A stretch of 64,000 bases of DNA from Pseudomonadota bacterium (lineage in GTDB: Bacteria; Desulfobacterota; Desulfobacteria; Desulfobacterales; JAHIVH01): positions 64,479 through 128,478 of the forward strand of contig JAHIVH010000129.1 of assembly GCA_018816735.1 (NCBI GenBank). Direction: 5' to 3'. Positions 20,277-30,570 of the stretch are shown in pieces. A program made the translations under genes and the position numbers. Position 1 is the stretch's first letter. Every line of letters starts with the position of its first letter. The notes beneath the pieces were generated by a model. It saw only the letters and a program-made list of their open reading frames with translations. It searched no databases and had not been told where the DNA came from.

Positions 20277-22337
20277 TTATTTTTCATCCTCCTGAGTACA
20301 GAAATACTCAATGGTTTTTTGCGCACACGTATTGCAATAATGAAGCTTTTCAAGCATGGTCTTGATCATGCGGTCATATAATTTCTGGTTTTCTTCATTG
20401 GTTCGGTTGGCAAGGGCGCCTATCAGGCTGCCTGCACCTGCAATGTCAGATTTCAGCCGGACATCGGTCACGGCTTTTACAAGTTCGAGGTTGTCCATAA
20501 AATCATAATCCGGATTCACGGATATTTTCTGTCCGTAAATTTTCCGGATTGACGTTCGGAAGGATTCCCGCTGTTCTTCTGTCTTCAGGCCGAGCTTTTC
20601 TTCGACGCTTTTGATATACCGTTCGTCTATTTTAAGGGCTCTCAATTCACCGGACTGGGGATCCTTGTATTTCCACATTTTATCCGGGCCGAGATTCTCC
20701 GCATCAATACCGATGATCATGTTCACGTAATTCATCACATCTTTTTTAATGGCAAGGGGTTCATCCATATATGCGTTGAACATTTCGGTCATAATCCGTT
20801 CACGGTACAAGCCTCTCGCGGTTTTCAGATCTTCCAGGAATTTTACCCTGTCGTTGGCATCGGTCACATAGTCCAGAATAATCCGTTCGATGGCCTTGAA
20901 AATATCATAGGCAAACATGCAATTGCCTTCATTGGTTTCTGAGCTTTCAATAAGAAGCTGGATGGCTCTGCCCAGGTTTCTCTGGCCCAGGCCTTTCTGC
21001 CCGAATCGTTTGGTGATATCCGGGTCCTGACTCAGTGTATCGATCACTTCGGAAAGGGTTTTGATACTTTTTTCGCCCGCTACCTCACCAGCAGCCAGCT
21101 TCATGGTTTCAATGGGTGTCAGCTTTTCTGAAATCGGCAGACGGGTCAAGGTAACGGCGATGGATGCCGCATAATTCAGGTTTGGATCCTGATGCAGTAT
21201 TTCCTTGTTAATGGTTGTCCGGGTTTCACTTCCAATGGAATACGCGGTAAGCTCTTTCTGCAGTTTGTAGTTCGTGTTGTGCGACACGTAGCAGATTCGG
21301 CACCGGTCCACAATGGGCGCTTCTTCTTTTTCAGCCAGGAAACGGTTGAATTCCGAATTGTTGCTCGTGGCGATGATCAATGTGTCAATCGGCCATTTGA
21401 AACCGTCTATTTCAATGGACCGGTTCTGAATGACACCCAGGTAAACCTGCACAAGGTCTTTTTTGTTTTTATAAATTTCATCGCTGAAATGAATACCGCC
21501 GCCCGCCACCCTGGCAAGGGCGCCTCTTCTCAGGTCAAAGCGGTAAGGGTTATTTGTATCTGTAATATGGAGAAGCCTTTGAATCGATTCTTCACCCAGA
21601 AGGTCTACTGCAGATGAGGTGATTTTATCCTTGGCCGGGTATTTGCCGGTTACGGTGCCGAGACTTTCTGTAAGCGGGACAGGAAGGATTTCTATAAATT
21701 TGAACATTTCTGACAAATCACCACCAGTAAATCGCCTGATATCATTCCACATATAACCGCTGCAAGCGCCGAGTGGCCTGTAGTTTTCATAAAGATCTTC
21801 GATTTCGTTGTCGGAGAATCCAATGGTTTTTCCAAGAAAAGTCTTTGTTTCGTTCGGATCATCAAAAACATTCATGGCAAGGATCATGGGATCTTCGTAA
21901 GTTTGGGATTCGATGGTGCTCAATCTCCCATAAGTTCCCAATTTGTCCATATTCATGAATTTGAACGTGTATTTACGGTTTTCCGGCCTGGAAAGAAATT
22001 CCCGGTATTTTGCACAGAGGAAGTCGACAAAAAAGGTTTTACCGTTTCCCGGCTCACCCACAAGCACATAGGCCATTTCCTTTGAAGAACCGCCTTCAGC
22101 CGCGTCTTTCACAAAAGAGACAAAGGAGTTGAGTTCGTCATACATACCGATGATATGTTTTTTGCTTGTTCTGAATATACTGAAGTCATAGGTTGTTTTG
22201 CCGTTTACAACCACTTTGCTGATGTCATTCTGGAGAATCATTCTTGAAACACCCTGGAAGGCGTTTTCAAACATTCTTTCACCCTGCTGGACGGCGATCA
22301 TGTGATTTTCAAACGAGCTGTTTTGCTTTTTTGCCAT
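20277..22337 (-). CDS. prkA: PrkA family serine protein kinase (paralog 2)
   Basis: VLVGEPGNGKTFFVDFLCAKYREF; RGALARVAGGGIHFSDEIYKNKKDLVQVYLGVIQNRSIEIDG; IIATSNNSEFNRF; RFGQKGLGQRNLGRAIQ. Confidence 0.93.
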   Translation of the reverse strand: MAKKQNSSFENHMIAVQQGERMFENAFQGVSRMILQNDISKVVVNGKTTYDFSIFRTSKKHIIGMYDELNSFVSFVKDAAEGGSSKEMAYVLVGEPGNGKTFFVDFLCAKYREFLSRPENRKYTFKFMNMDKLGTYGRLSTIESQTYEDPMILAMNVFDDPNETKTFLGKTIGFSDNEIEDLYENYRPLGACSGYMWNDIRRFTGGDLSEMFKFIEILPVPLTESLGTVTGKYPAKDKITSSAVDLLGEESIQRLLHITDTNNPYRFDLRRGALARVAGGGIHFSDEIYKNKKDLVQVYLGVIQNRSIEIDGFKWPIDTLIIATSNNSEFNRFLAEKEEAPIVDRCRICYVSHNTNYKLQKELTAYSIGSETRTTINKEILHQDPNLNYAASIAVTLTRLPISEKLTPIETMKLAAGEVAGEKSIKTLSEVIDTLSQDPDITKRFGQKGLGQRNLGRAIQLLIESSETNEGNCMFAYDIFKAIERIILDYVTDANDRVKFLEDLKTARGLYRERIMTEMFNAYMDEPLAIKKDVMNYVNMIIGIDAENLGPDKMWKYKDPQSGELRALKIDERYIKSVEEKLGLKTEEQRESFRTSIRKIYGQKISVNPDYDFMDNLELVKAVTDVRLKSDIAGAGSLIGALANRTNEENQKLYDRMIKTMLEKLHYCNTCAQKTIEYFCTQEDEK

Positions 22338-22460
22338 TTCTCCTCCGCATGTTTATCGTGACGTGATGAATTCTCTTGTTTGTGAGCCGGTTATGATTCC
22401 TTACTGTACCAGTAACGACGCATATCCGTCAAGAGTTAATGACTATTCTGTTCTGTGGGG

Positions 22461-22916
22461 TTAATCTGAAACAGTGAACCGTCTTAAGTTCTTCTCTTTT
22501 GATGGTTCTGTGGAAATATATCCGATGGCACCTTCTGATTTTTCGATGTAGTCAATCAGTTGGTTTTCGTCAGTGAAAAATTTCGGCAGGTTGCCGTTTC
22601 CCACGAAGATTTGATACTTCCAGAAATTGATGAACTGGGCAGGTGTTTTTCTCAAATAGGCCTTTGTGAAATTTTTTTGGAGATCTGCCTGATCGTTTAC
22701 TGTGAGTGTAATGGCTTTTCCACCTGCCCATTTCTTCTTTTTTCCCATAAAGATATCCTTGATATCGTTTTTTGTCAGTGTGGATTCGAAGATATCCGGG
22801 CTGCCGATAAAAACAGGTTCCTGGCATCTGGATTCATTAACGGAAATGCCAAACAACACCCATATAAGCAGTATGGCCATAAATGATTTCAGGTGTGGTT
22901 TCCTAACAAGTATCAT
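22461..22916 (-). CDS. Small PstS-like periplasmic substrate-binding-domain protein (copy 1)
   Basis: Signal peptide; PVFIGSPDIFESTLTKNDIKDIFMGKKKKWAGGKAITLTVN...FTKAYLRKTPAQFINFWKYQIFVGNGNLPKFF...GAIGYIS; same family as 24281, 31118, 32961 and 63341. Confidence 0.85.
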   Translation of the reverse strand: MILVRKPHLKSFMAILLIWVLFGISVNESRCQEPVFIGSPDIFESTLTKNDIKDIFMGKKKKWAGGKAITLTVNDQADLQKNFTKAYLRKTPAQFINFWKYQIFVGNGNLPKFFTDENQLIDYIEKSEGAIGYISTEPSKEKNLRRFTVSD

Positions 22917-22925
22917 ATGTTTTTT

Positions 22926-24239
22926 TCAGAAATTATAAGATATCTTTGCCGCGAAAAGATACCAGTATCTGTTGGTTTCAAAATATTCATCCGGTTCAAT
23001 CTTCACAGTATCGTCAAGCTGGGCGCAACCGTCAAGATAATGACCTTCGAGTTTCAGGGAACAGTTTCTGTTAAAGTCAAACCTGAAGCTTAAACATGAG
23101 TCTTTCTGCCATGCAAAATAGTCAGGACGGCCTGCGTTGGTGCCCAGTCCGTTTCCTTTTTTGTCTTCTTCATTGGGATAAAAAACCGAATAATAGGCGC
23201 CGAATTTTAGCCAGTCCGTATGCCGGTACGAAAACATGTAATAAAAGCCGACAGAATTGTTTTCGAAGGGCACGGTTATCGGCAGGGTTGTATCCGGAAG
23301 AAAAAGAACATCAACCGTGATGTCAAAATCGTGAATGTGCTTAACGTGTTCAAATGAAAAGACCAAATCCTGCCAGCTATATTCAAAACCAAACAGAATT
23401 TCCTCAATATATCCATCATAATCAACCGGTATATTGGTAACAGAAATACTTTCGGGATTGATTGTTGGCGCCATATCCGAAAGTGCATCTTCTTTCCGGG
23501 ACTGCCAGAATATGTCATTTATGGTTTTTCCACCCAGGTTATATCCGAATTTGGCATATTGTCCGATCAGACGAAGTCCGGGCACAGGTGGTTCCCAGTT
23601 GAAGATCATATTGATGGCCGTGTCTGATTCGGAATACTCGGAATCCGTATGAAATGCTTTTGCAAGAACCCTTCCAACACCTGATTCTTTGTTTATATCC
23701 ATGATGCCGCACTGAATGGTATAATTGAATTCACCCAGTATATCCTGAAATTCCGGCATGGTTGGCCGCCAGTTTCCCCGAAATTCAAGACCTTTGGCTG
23801 AATTCAGACAATCACGGAAAGATTCCGGGTACACGCCTGATGGCAGAAAAATGGTTGGCCGGATCATATCGAGGTCCCTGGTATCCCCATGCAAACCAAA
23901 GGCTACCTTGTTGATACCTGCATGGAAACTCAGCCATTGTCTGTAATAGTAACTCGCACGGGCAAAATTCACAGTAATTTTGTCGTTACCGATATCCCCG
24001 AAATCACTGGCAAAAAACTGGATGCCCAGATGGAGGTCATCTGTTATCTGTGTGTTGAAGTTCAGTCCCATTTCGTTGAACTGAAATGTCCCGTTTTCCG
24101 AGTTCTGGATAAATTGATTGTGGTCGGTCTGCAAGAACCCCTGGGAGATGAAGCCGTGGATATGAATGTCGTTGTCTACGGCCATGGAAACGCTGCATGA
24201 AATAAGGATGATGGTAATAATGAAAACGTATTTTTTCAT
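22926..24239 (-). CDS. Porin-like outer-membrane beta-barrel protein (copy 1)
   Basis: Signal peptide; DIHGFISQGFLQTDHNQF...GTFQFNEMGLNFNTQITDDLHLGIQFFASDFGDIGND; C-terminal NRYWYLFAAKISYNF ending in Phe. Confidence 0.85.
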   Translation of the reverse strand: MKKYVFIITIILISCSVSMAVDNDIHIHGFISQGFLQTDHNQFIQNSENGTFQFNEMGLNFNTQITDDLHLGIQFFASDFGDIGNDKITVNFARASYYYRQWLSFHAGINKVAFGLHGDTRDLDMIRPTIFLPSGVYPESFRDCLNSAKGLEFRGNWRPTMPEFQDILGEFNYTIQCGIMDINKESGVGRVLAKAFHTDSEYSESDTAINMIFNWEPPVPGLRLIGQYAKFGYNLGGKTINDIFWQSRKEDALSDMAPTINPESISVTNIPVDYDGYIEEILFGFEYSWQDLVFSFEHVKHIHDFDITVDVLFLPDTTLPITVPFENNSVGFYYMFSYRHTDWLKFGAYYSVFYPNEEDKKGNGLGTNAGRPDYFAWQKDSCLSFRFDFNRNCSLKLEGHYLDGCAQLDDTVKIEPDEYFETNRYWYLFAAKISYNF

Positions 24240-24280
24240 GGTTTGACACTTATCATAAAATGATATGAAATTCGATTGAT

Positions 24281-24733
24281 TCAGTCGGCAATGATAAATT
24301 TTTTAACCTTTTTTTCTTTGGGTGGATCAGATGAGATATATCCGATGGCACCTTCTGATTTTTCGATGTAGTCAATCAATTGGTTTTCGTCAGTGAAAAA
24401 TTTCGGCAGGTTGCCGTTTCCCACAAAGATCTGATACTTCCAGAAATTGATAAACTGGGCAGGTGTTTTTCGCAAATACGCCTTTGTGAATGTTTTCTCG
24501 ATGTCTGTCTGGTCATTCACCGTGAGTGTAATGCCTTTTCCGCCCACCCACTTCTTCTTTTTTCCCATAAAGATATCCTTGATATCGTTTTTTGTAAGGG
24601 TGGATTCAAAAATATCCGGACTGCCGATAAAAACAGGCCCCTGGGATTTGGCAATTCCTGCAAAGCCAAAGACAAGCCAGATCGCTATTGGAATCATAAT
24701 TGAATTGAGATGAGGTGTCTTTGTATGCATCAT
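24281..24733 (-). CDS. Small PstS-like periplasmic substrate-binding-domain protein (copy 2)
   Basis: Core nearly identical to copy 1 (PVFIGSPDIFESTLTKNDIKDIFMGKKKKW...). Confidence 0.85.
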   Translation of the reverse strand: MMHTKTPHLNSIMIPIAIWLVFGFAGIAKSQGPVFIGSPDIFESTLTKNDIKDIFMGKKKKWVGGKGITLTVNDQTDIEKTFTKAYLRKTPAQFINFWKYQIFVGNGNLPKFFTDENQLIDYIEKSEGAIGYISSDPPKEKKVKKFIIAD

Positions 24734-24780
24734 GGCTTTTTTTATATTTTAAGGCGTTTGGCTTTCAAATCGCTTTCAGG

Positions 24781-26097
24781 TTAAAAGTTAAAGGAAAATT
24801 TTGCTGCAAAAAGATACCAGTACCTGTTAATATCATCGTAGCCGGCCTCATCCTGATCGTTCATAAAATTGATCTGCGATGTGCCGTCTATGTAATGTCC
24901 CTCGAGCTTCAGGCAACTGTTTCGATTGAAATCAAACCGGACAGACAGGCATGAATCTTTTTCCCATGCAAAACTTCTGGGAAGCCCTTTTTCTGCGTTG
25001 ATATGATTTCCACGTTTGTCATCTGTATCAGGGTAGAAAACCGTATAGTAGCCTCCCAGTTGAAGCCAGTCTGAAATGCGGTAGGATAACATGTAGTAAT
25101 ACCCCAGAACCGTGTTTTTCCAGGGCTCTGTCTCAGGATTGGGGGGCATCGCGTTTTTAAGGCCGGGATACAGGGTGATATCAAAATCCTGTAGGCTGAC
25201 CGATCGTTCGAGCGTGACCACCAGGTTTTGCCTGGTATATTCCATGCCACATGTAATGATCTCGAAATCGCCATCAATATCCACCGGTACATTGCCAACA
25301 ATCAGGTTTTCTTTTAAATAGTCCTTAAGCGCCTGGTCTTCTATGTCCTCAAGGACTTTTGTTTTCTGGCTTGCCCAGAAAGCATCGTCATGGGTTGTGC
25401 CACCCAGATTATATCCAAGGAAGGCGTATTGCCCCTGTAATCTCAAACCGGGAATTGGTGTTTCCCAGCACAGGACGAGGTTGGGCGCCTTGTCTGCTGA
25501 TGAATAGCCGGCGTTAATGTGAAATTCATGTGAAAATCCTTTTCCGATACCGGTATCTTGTGAGATATCGATAATGCCATATTGAAAGCAATATGAAATC
25601 ACCCCGAGATCGATCAGGTCAGGTCTGTAGCTGCCTTTAAGTTCAATGCCTTTTGCTGAATCCAGGCTGTCCCTGTAAACTTCAGGGTAGACACCCATAG
25701 GAAGAAGGATATTTGGCCGAATCATCTCAAGGTCTCGCGTGTCTCCATAAAAACCGGATTTGACTTTACTGATTCCCACATCCAGGATCAGCCATTGTCT
25801 GAAGTAATACGATGCCATTCCATAATTGATACTGATTTTATCGTTTCCGGCGTCGCCGAAATCATATGCAAAGAGCTGGATACCCATGTGCAGGTCATCT
25901 GTAATCTGGTTACTGAAATTCAGCCCCATTTCGTTGAACTGGAATGTTCCGTCTTTTGTATCTTTGATGAATGGATTTTCAGTTGATTTAAGAAACCCCT
26001 GGGTGACAAATCCATGAATATCAATGGCGGTATCCAAAGCGTAAACCATATTATATGAAAGAGTGAGAATCAGTGTTGTGAAAAGGATTTTTTTCAT
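24781..26097 (-). CDS. Porin-like outer-membrane beta-barrel protein (copy 2)
   Basis: Likely start MKKILFTTLILTLSY at 26097; DIHGFVTQGFLKSTENPF...GTFQFNEMGLNFSNQITDDLHMGIQ; C-terminal NRYWYLFAAKFSFNF. Confidence 0.85.
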   Translation of the reverse strand: MKKILFTTLILTLSYNMVYALDTAIDIHGFVTQGFLKSTENPFIKDTKDGTFQFNEMGLNFSNQITDDLHMGIQLFAYDFGDAGNDKISINYGMASYYFRQWLILDVGISKVKSGFYGDTRDLEMIRPNILLPMGVYPEVYRDSLDSAKGIELKGSYRPDLIDLGVISYCFQYGIIDISQDTGIGKGFSHEFHINAGYSSADKAPNLVLCWETPIPGLRLQGQYAFLGYNLGGTTHDDAFWASQKTKVLEDIEDQALKDYLKENLIVGNVPVDIDGDFEIITCGMEYTRQNLVVTLERSVSLQDFDITLYPGLKNAMPPNPETEPWKNTVLGYYYMLSYRISDWLQLGGYYTVFYPDTDDKRGNHINAEKGLPRSFAWEKDSCLSVRFDFNRNSCLKLEGHYIDGTSQINFMNDQDEAGYDDINRYWYLFAAKFSFNF

Positions 26098-26248
26098 AAA
26101 ATTCCGTTTAGCACAAAAAAATGACACATGCTATTTTTTTTATTCACATTTAAATAAATCGCAATTCATTGTTGTTTTTTTCGCCAAATGTGTGATAGAC
26201 CCTTTTAGAAATGTAAAATTTTTGTAAAAGTATAGATTCCTGCCATAT

Positions 26249-26266
26249 CTGGTTTTTAAATTGCAT
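26249..26266 (+). promoter_or_regulatory. Sigma-54-like promoter (CTGGTTTTTAAATTGCAT)
   Basis: Exact GG-N10-GC spacing with TTGCA at -12; 33 bp upstream of the activase ORF; -24 box is degenerate. Confidence 0.4.
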
Positions 26267-26298
26267 GTCGCCCAGACTTTCTTCGGAAAGGAGGAAAC

Positions 26299-29200
26299 AT
26301 GAACCTTCATTCAAATATATTGGGAGTGGATATCGGGTCTGTCTCTGTATCACTCGTTGAAATGACGCCGGAAAAAAAGATCATCCGGACCGAATACCTG
26401 TTTCATCATGGGAGTATCAGGGAGACACTGAAACAGGCAATTTCCCGATTTCGCCTTCAGGACATCTGCGGCATCGCATCCACATCTTCCACACCGCTGG
26501 TCCTGAAAGTCAACCGTCAATATGACAATCGCATTGCTGTCATGAGGGCATGCCGGTTTTTTCATGGGACTGTCAGTGGCATTCTCATCGTCGGTGGAGA
26601 AAGATTTGGCCTGATTCAGTTTGATGATGAGGGGAATTATTTAAAATTTAAATCCAACACGTCATGTGCGGCCGGTACCGGCAGTTTTCTTGACCAGCAG
26701 GCCGAGCGGCTGGGGCTTGAAAATATCGAAGCCTTAAGCGACATGGCTGATGAAAATATCGACACGGTTCCCCAGATTGCGACCCGCTGTTCGGTGTTTG
26801 CCAAGACCGATCTGGTTCATGCCCAGCAGGAAGGGTATTCGCTGAATCAGATCGCAGATGGCCTGTGCAGAGGCCTTGCGAAAAATATCGTTGACACCCT
26901 TTTTGGCAGTGGCAGGAAAGAGGGCCTTGTCGTATTCAGTGGCGGGGTCTCCCGTAACACTGCCGTGGTCCGGCACATTCGGTCCATGATCAACCAGGAA
27001 ATTCAGATAGAAAAGACTTTGTATGGCGCAGCCGGGGCGGCCCTGCATCTTCTTGATGAAATGCTTTTAAAAGACAGGATCAGTGCCAGAGCGGTAGCCG
27101 ACATCCTTCTTCCGGTAAATGATGTCAAAAAAAATTACTATCCTCCCCTGACACTTCAAAAAAGCATTTACCCGGAATTCACAAGTTTTGAAACATTTAA
27201 ATATCATCCCGCCGGGCTTGGTCCAAACGAAAATGCCTCGGTCGAAGTGGATATCTATGAGAAGCTGAATAATAAACCCCTGACGTCCTATTTGGGTATT
27301 GATGTCGGGTCGACCAGTACCAAAGCAATATTAATGGGGAGAGATAAACATGTACTGGCAGGATTTTATACACGAACCGCAGGGCGGCCTGTGGACGCTA
27401 TCAGAAATTTATTTGCGGCCATTCATTTCACCATGGAAAAATATCAAAATGAGCTTCATATCCTTGGTGCTGGCACCACCGGGGCCGGCAGAAAGTTCGT
27501 GGGAAAGATTATCGGAGCTGACCTTGTCATTGATGAGATAACCGCTCATGCACGGGCAGCGGTTGAGATTGATCCGGCCGTGGATACCATCATTGAAATC
27601 GGCGGACAGGACTCCAAATTTACGACGCTTAAAAATGGGCAGGTGGTTTTTTCTGTCATGAATACGGTTTGCGCCACAGGCACGGGGAGCTTTATCGAGG
27701 AGCAGGCAAAAAAGCTTTCCTGCCCGCTTTCCGAATATTCCCGGAGAACGGAAAACAGGCCTTCACCAATGGTAAGTGACCGGTGTACGGTTTTCATGGA
27801 AAGAGATCTCAATCATTATCTTTCAGAAGGATATGCCAGGGAAGATGTTCTTGCTTCGGTTCTTCATGCGATTGTTGAAAATTATCTTTCAAAGGTTGCT
27901 GTGGAGGGAAATATAGGAAATGTCGTGTTTTTTCAAGGGGCAACTGCCAAGAACAAGTCTCTGGTTGCGGCGTTCGAACAGCGGCTTCAAAAGTCCATAC
28001 AGGTATCCCGTTACTGCCATCTGACAGGTGCGTTGGGCACAGCGCTTTCTCTTTTTGATCAACAGGCTGAAAAGAGCCAGTTTGAAGGTATTGACCTTTA
28101 TAAAAAAGAAATCCCCATCTCTTCCGAAGTGTGCGGATTATGCACAAATCATTGCAAAATTACCCTGGCTGACAGAGGAGAAAAAAAGGTCGCCTATGGA
28201 TTTCTCTGTGGCCGGGATTATGACACAGAACGGTTTGTGGACAATAACCGGTCCGGGTTTGATCTGGTCAAAAACAGAAAAACCGTGTGGAACTATAAAT
28301 CCGGCAGTGAGATTAAATACGAGATGACCATTGGATTACCCGAAGGGGTGTATATGAAAGAAGACCTGGTCTTCTGGAAATACTTTTTTGATAAACTATC
28401 CATACCCACCCTGTCAGGAGATGGCATCAAGGATGCGGTAAAAAAGGGAAAGGAAATGGCCGGCGCAGAATTCTGTGCGCCAATGGCGGCTTTTCATGCT
28501 CACGTGGCGAATCTCCTTGAACGCACCGATTATGTGTTTTTGCCATACTACCTTGAACGAAAGGTGGAGGAGAAAAACAGGCGGCGGCATTTTTGCTACT
28601 ACTCACAGTTTGCCCCTGCCTCTATTTCAGCCACAATACCTCCAAACTTACGCTATAAATTGTTAATGCCATTGGTCAGCTATCTTTACAGTTCGTTTCA
28701 TGACAAGGTTCAACTCTATCGAATGTTTAAATCAATTTTGCCCGGCAAAATCGGATTTTTAGACGTGTCATCTGCCTATGATGCTGCCATTTCCTTCAGA
28801 AAAACGTGTGAGCAAAAGCTCAGGAAAATATATCAGCAGGCATCCGGAACAGGAGATTTTCACGTGGTACTGATGGGAAGACCGTACACCGTCCTGTCGC
28901 CGGACATGAACAAGCGGATTCCGAATATTTTTGGAAAACTGGGCGTCAAGGCATTTTTTCAGGATATGCTTGCCTATTCGTCGGATCATATCCGGTCCCT
29001 TGAACCGCTGCTGGATGAAATCCCCTGGAATTATGCGGCGCGCATTCTGGAATCCGCCCTGGTTGTGGCCAGAAAACAGGGGGCATACCCGGTCCTTGTA
29101 ACGTCCTTCAAGTGCACACCAGATGCTTTTGTCGTCGATTATTTCAAGAAGATCATGGCATTGTACGACAAACCACATCTGATTCTGCAGCTTGACGACC

Positions 29201-30531
29201 ATGATTCAAGTGTTGGGTATGAAACCCGAATTGAAGCGGCATTACGGTCTTTTAAAAATCATTATCAATTTGATGCACCACTTGAATCTGAAAAGTTTTC
29301 TCCTATCGTTATTCATTCCCGGATAAAAACACTTGATAGACGGACCCTGTTGCTGCCAAACTGGGATAACCTCTCCATGCGTCTTGTTCAGGCTGCCTTG
29401 ATAAAGGAAGGTATCGATGCAAGACTTCTTTCTGAAAGTGCAGATGGTATCCGGAAAAGTCTTCGTCATAATACCGGTCAATGTATTCCGCTTAATATCG
29501 TTGCCCAGGAATGCACTGACTATATTGAAAGGCATAACCTTAACCCGGAGGAAACCGCCCTGTGGACCGTGAAGTCTTCCCTTGCATGTAATCTCCCGCT
29601 CTTTCCCCTTCATATCAAGAATCTGTTCAGCACATGGGGCAAGGGGATGGAGAAAACCGAAGTTTATGCCGGAGCACTTTCTTTTATGGATATTTCGGTT
29701 AAACTTCCTCCAAATATTTATTTTGCCTATATGTTTGGCGGTATGATCCGGAAAATCGGATGTCAGATACGTCCGTATGAGCAGATCAAAGGAGAAACGG
29801 ACAGAACCATTGAGAAAAGCATCCATATTCTGAGCGATGCATTTCTGGGCCGTCGATCCAAGGAAGATGCCCTTCTGGAGATCTTGAACCGTTTTCAGGT
29901 GATTTCCATGCACAACAAAAAAGATTTCAGGCCCAAAGTGGCGATTTTTGGCGATTTGTATGTTCGGGATAACACGGTGATGAATCAGGACCTCATTCAC
30001 TTTATTGAAGAGAATGGCGGAGAAGTTGTGGCAACACCCTACAGCTCTTACTTAAAAATGATTTGCAAGCCCTATCTGCAGAAATGGTTCCGGGAAGGGC
30101 TGTACTTTAATGTGCTTTCCGGAAAGGCATTGATGGTTGCCATGAAACAGCTTGAAAAAACCTATGATAGGTATTTTCAGAAGATTCTCAAAGAACCCGG
30201 GATATCTTATGACGAGCCTTTACAAAAAATTTTTAGAGATTTCAATATCAAGGTTGAGAACAACGGAGAATCCATTGAGAACATTCTGAAAGTGTATTAT
30301 ACCCAAAAGCAGTATCCGGATATCTCCCTGTTCGTACAGACCAGCCCGGCATTCTGCTGCCCGTCTCTGGTCACAGAGTCCATGGCTGACGAGATTGAAA
30401 GACAGTTTGGCGTTCCCATTGTGTCTGTCACCTATGACGGCACAGGCGGAAATAAAAATGAGGCCATTATTCCGTATCTGCAATATCCAAAGACCCAGTC
30501 CGGGAGATGGCAAAACAAGGCGCAGGGGTGA
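26299..30531 (+). CDS. Giant acyl-CoA dehydratase activase (two BadF/BadG/HgdC-type ATPase domains plus DUF2229/HgdB-like regions)
   Basis: Two actin-like activase signatures: ILGVDIGSVSVSLVEM...CAAGTGSFLDQQAERLG and YLGIDVGSTSTKAILMG...IGGQDSKFTTLKNGQVVFSVMNTVCATGTGSFIEEQA; C-terminal AFCCPSLVTESMADEIE. RBS GGAAAGGAGGAAAC. Confidence 0.93.
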   Translation: MNLHSNILGVDIGSVSVSLVEMTPEKKIIRTEYLFHHGSIRETLKQAISRFRLQDICGIASTSSTPLVLKVNRQYDNRIAVMRACRFFHGTVSGILIVGGERFGLIQFDDEGNYLKFKSNTSCAAGTGSFLDQQAERLGLENIEALSDMADENIDTVPQIATRCSVFAKTDLVHAQQEGYSLNQIADGLCRGLAKNIVDTLFGSGRKEGLVVFSGGVSRNTAVVRHIRSMINQEIQIEKTLYGAAGAALHLLDEMLLKDRISARAVADILLPVNDVKKNYYPPLTLQKSIYPEFTSFETFKYHPAGLGPNENASVEVDIYEKLNNKPLTSYLGIDVGSTSTKAILMGRDKHVLAGFYTRTAGRPVDAIRNLFAAIHFTMEKYQNELHILGAGTTGAGRKFVGKIIGADLVIDEITAHARAAVEIDPAVDTIIEIGGQDSKFTTLKNGQVVFSVMNTVCATGTGSFIEEQAKKLSCPLSEYSRRTENRPSPMVSDRCTVFMERDLNHYLSEGYAREDVLASVLHAIVENYLSKVAVEGNIGNVVFFQGATAKNKSLVAAFEQRLQKSIQVSRYCHLTGALGTALSLFDQQAEKSQFEGIDLYKKEIPISSEVCGLCTNHCKITLADRGEKKVAYGFLCGRDYDTERFVDNNRSGFDLVKNRKTVWNYKSGSEIKYEMTIGLPEGVYMKEDLVFWKYFFDKLSIPTLSGDGIKDAVKKGKEMAGAEFCAPMAAFHAHVANLLERTDYVFLPYYLERKVEEKNRRRHFCYYSQFAPASISATIPPNLRYKLLMPLVSYLYSSFHDKVQLYRMFKSILPGKIGFLDVSSAYDAAISFRKTCEQKLRKIYQQASGTGDFHVVLMGRPYTVLSPDMNKRIPNIFGKLGVKAFFQDMLAYSSDHIRSLEPLLDEIPWNYAARILESALVVARKQGAYPVLVTSFKCTPDAFVVDYFKKIMALYDKPHLILQLDDHDSSVGYETRIEAALRSFKNHYQFDAPLESEKFSPIVIHSRIKTLDRRTLLLPNWDNLSMRLVQAALIKEGIDARLLSESADGIRKSLRHNTGQCIPLNIVAQECTDYIERHNLNPEETALWTVKSSLACNLPLFPLHIKNLFSTWGKGMEKTEVYAGALSFMDISVKLPPNIYFAYMFGGMIRKIGCQIRPYEQIKGETDRTIEKSIHILSDAFLGRRSKEDALLEILNRFQVISMHNKKDFRPKVAIFGDLYVRDNTVMNQDLIHFIEENGGEVVATPYSSYLKMICKPYLQKWFREGLYFNVLSGKALMVAMKQLEKTYDRYFQKILKEPGISYDEPLQKIFRDFNIKVENNGESIENILKVYYTQKQYPDISLFVQTSPAFCCPSLVTESMADEIERQFGVPIVSVTYDGTGGNKNEAIIPYLQYPKTQSGRWQNKAQG

Positions 30532-30570
30532 TATGCCTGATTTGCGCATATCATGAACTGGAGGATAACT

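Noticed and set aside
22401-22415. Short palindrome TTACTG-TAC-CAGTAA upstream of PBP copy 1 / prkA
   Set aside because: Only 6-bp arms; not distinguishable from chance by eye.
29242-30000. 252-aa minus-strand ORF
   Set aside because: Antisense to the giant activase; no domain or RBS support.
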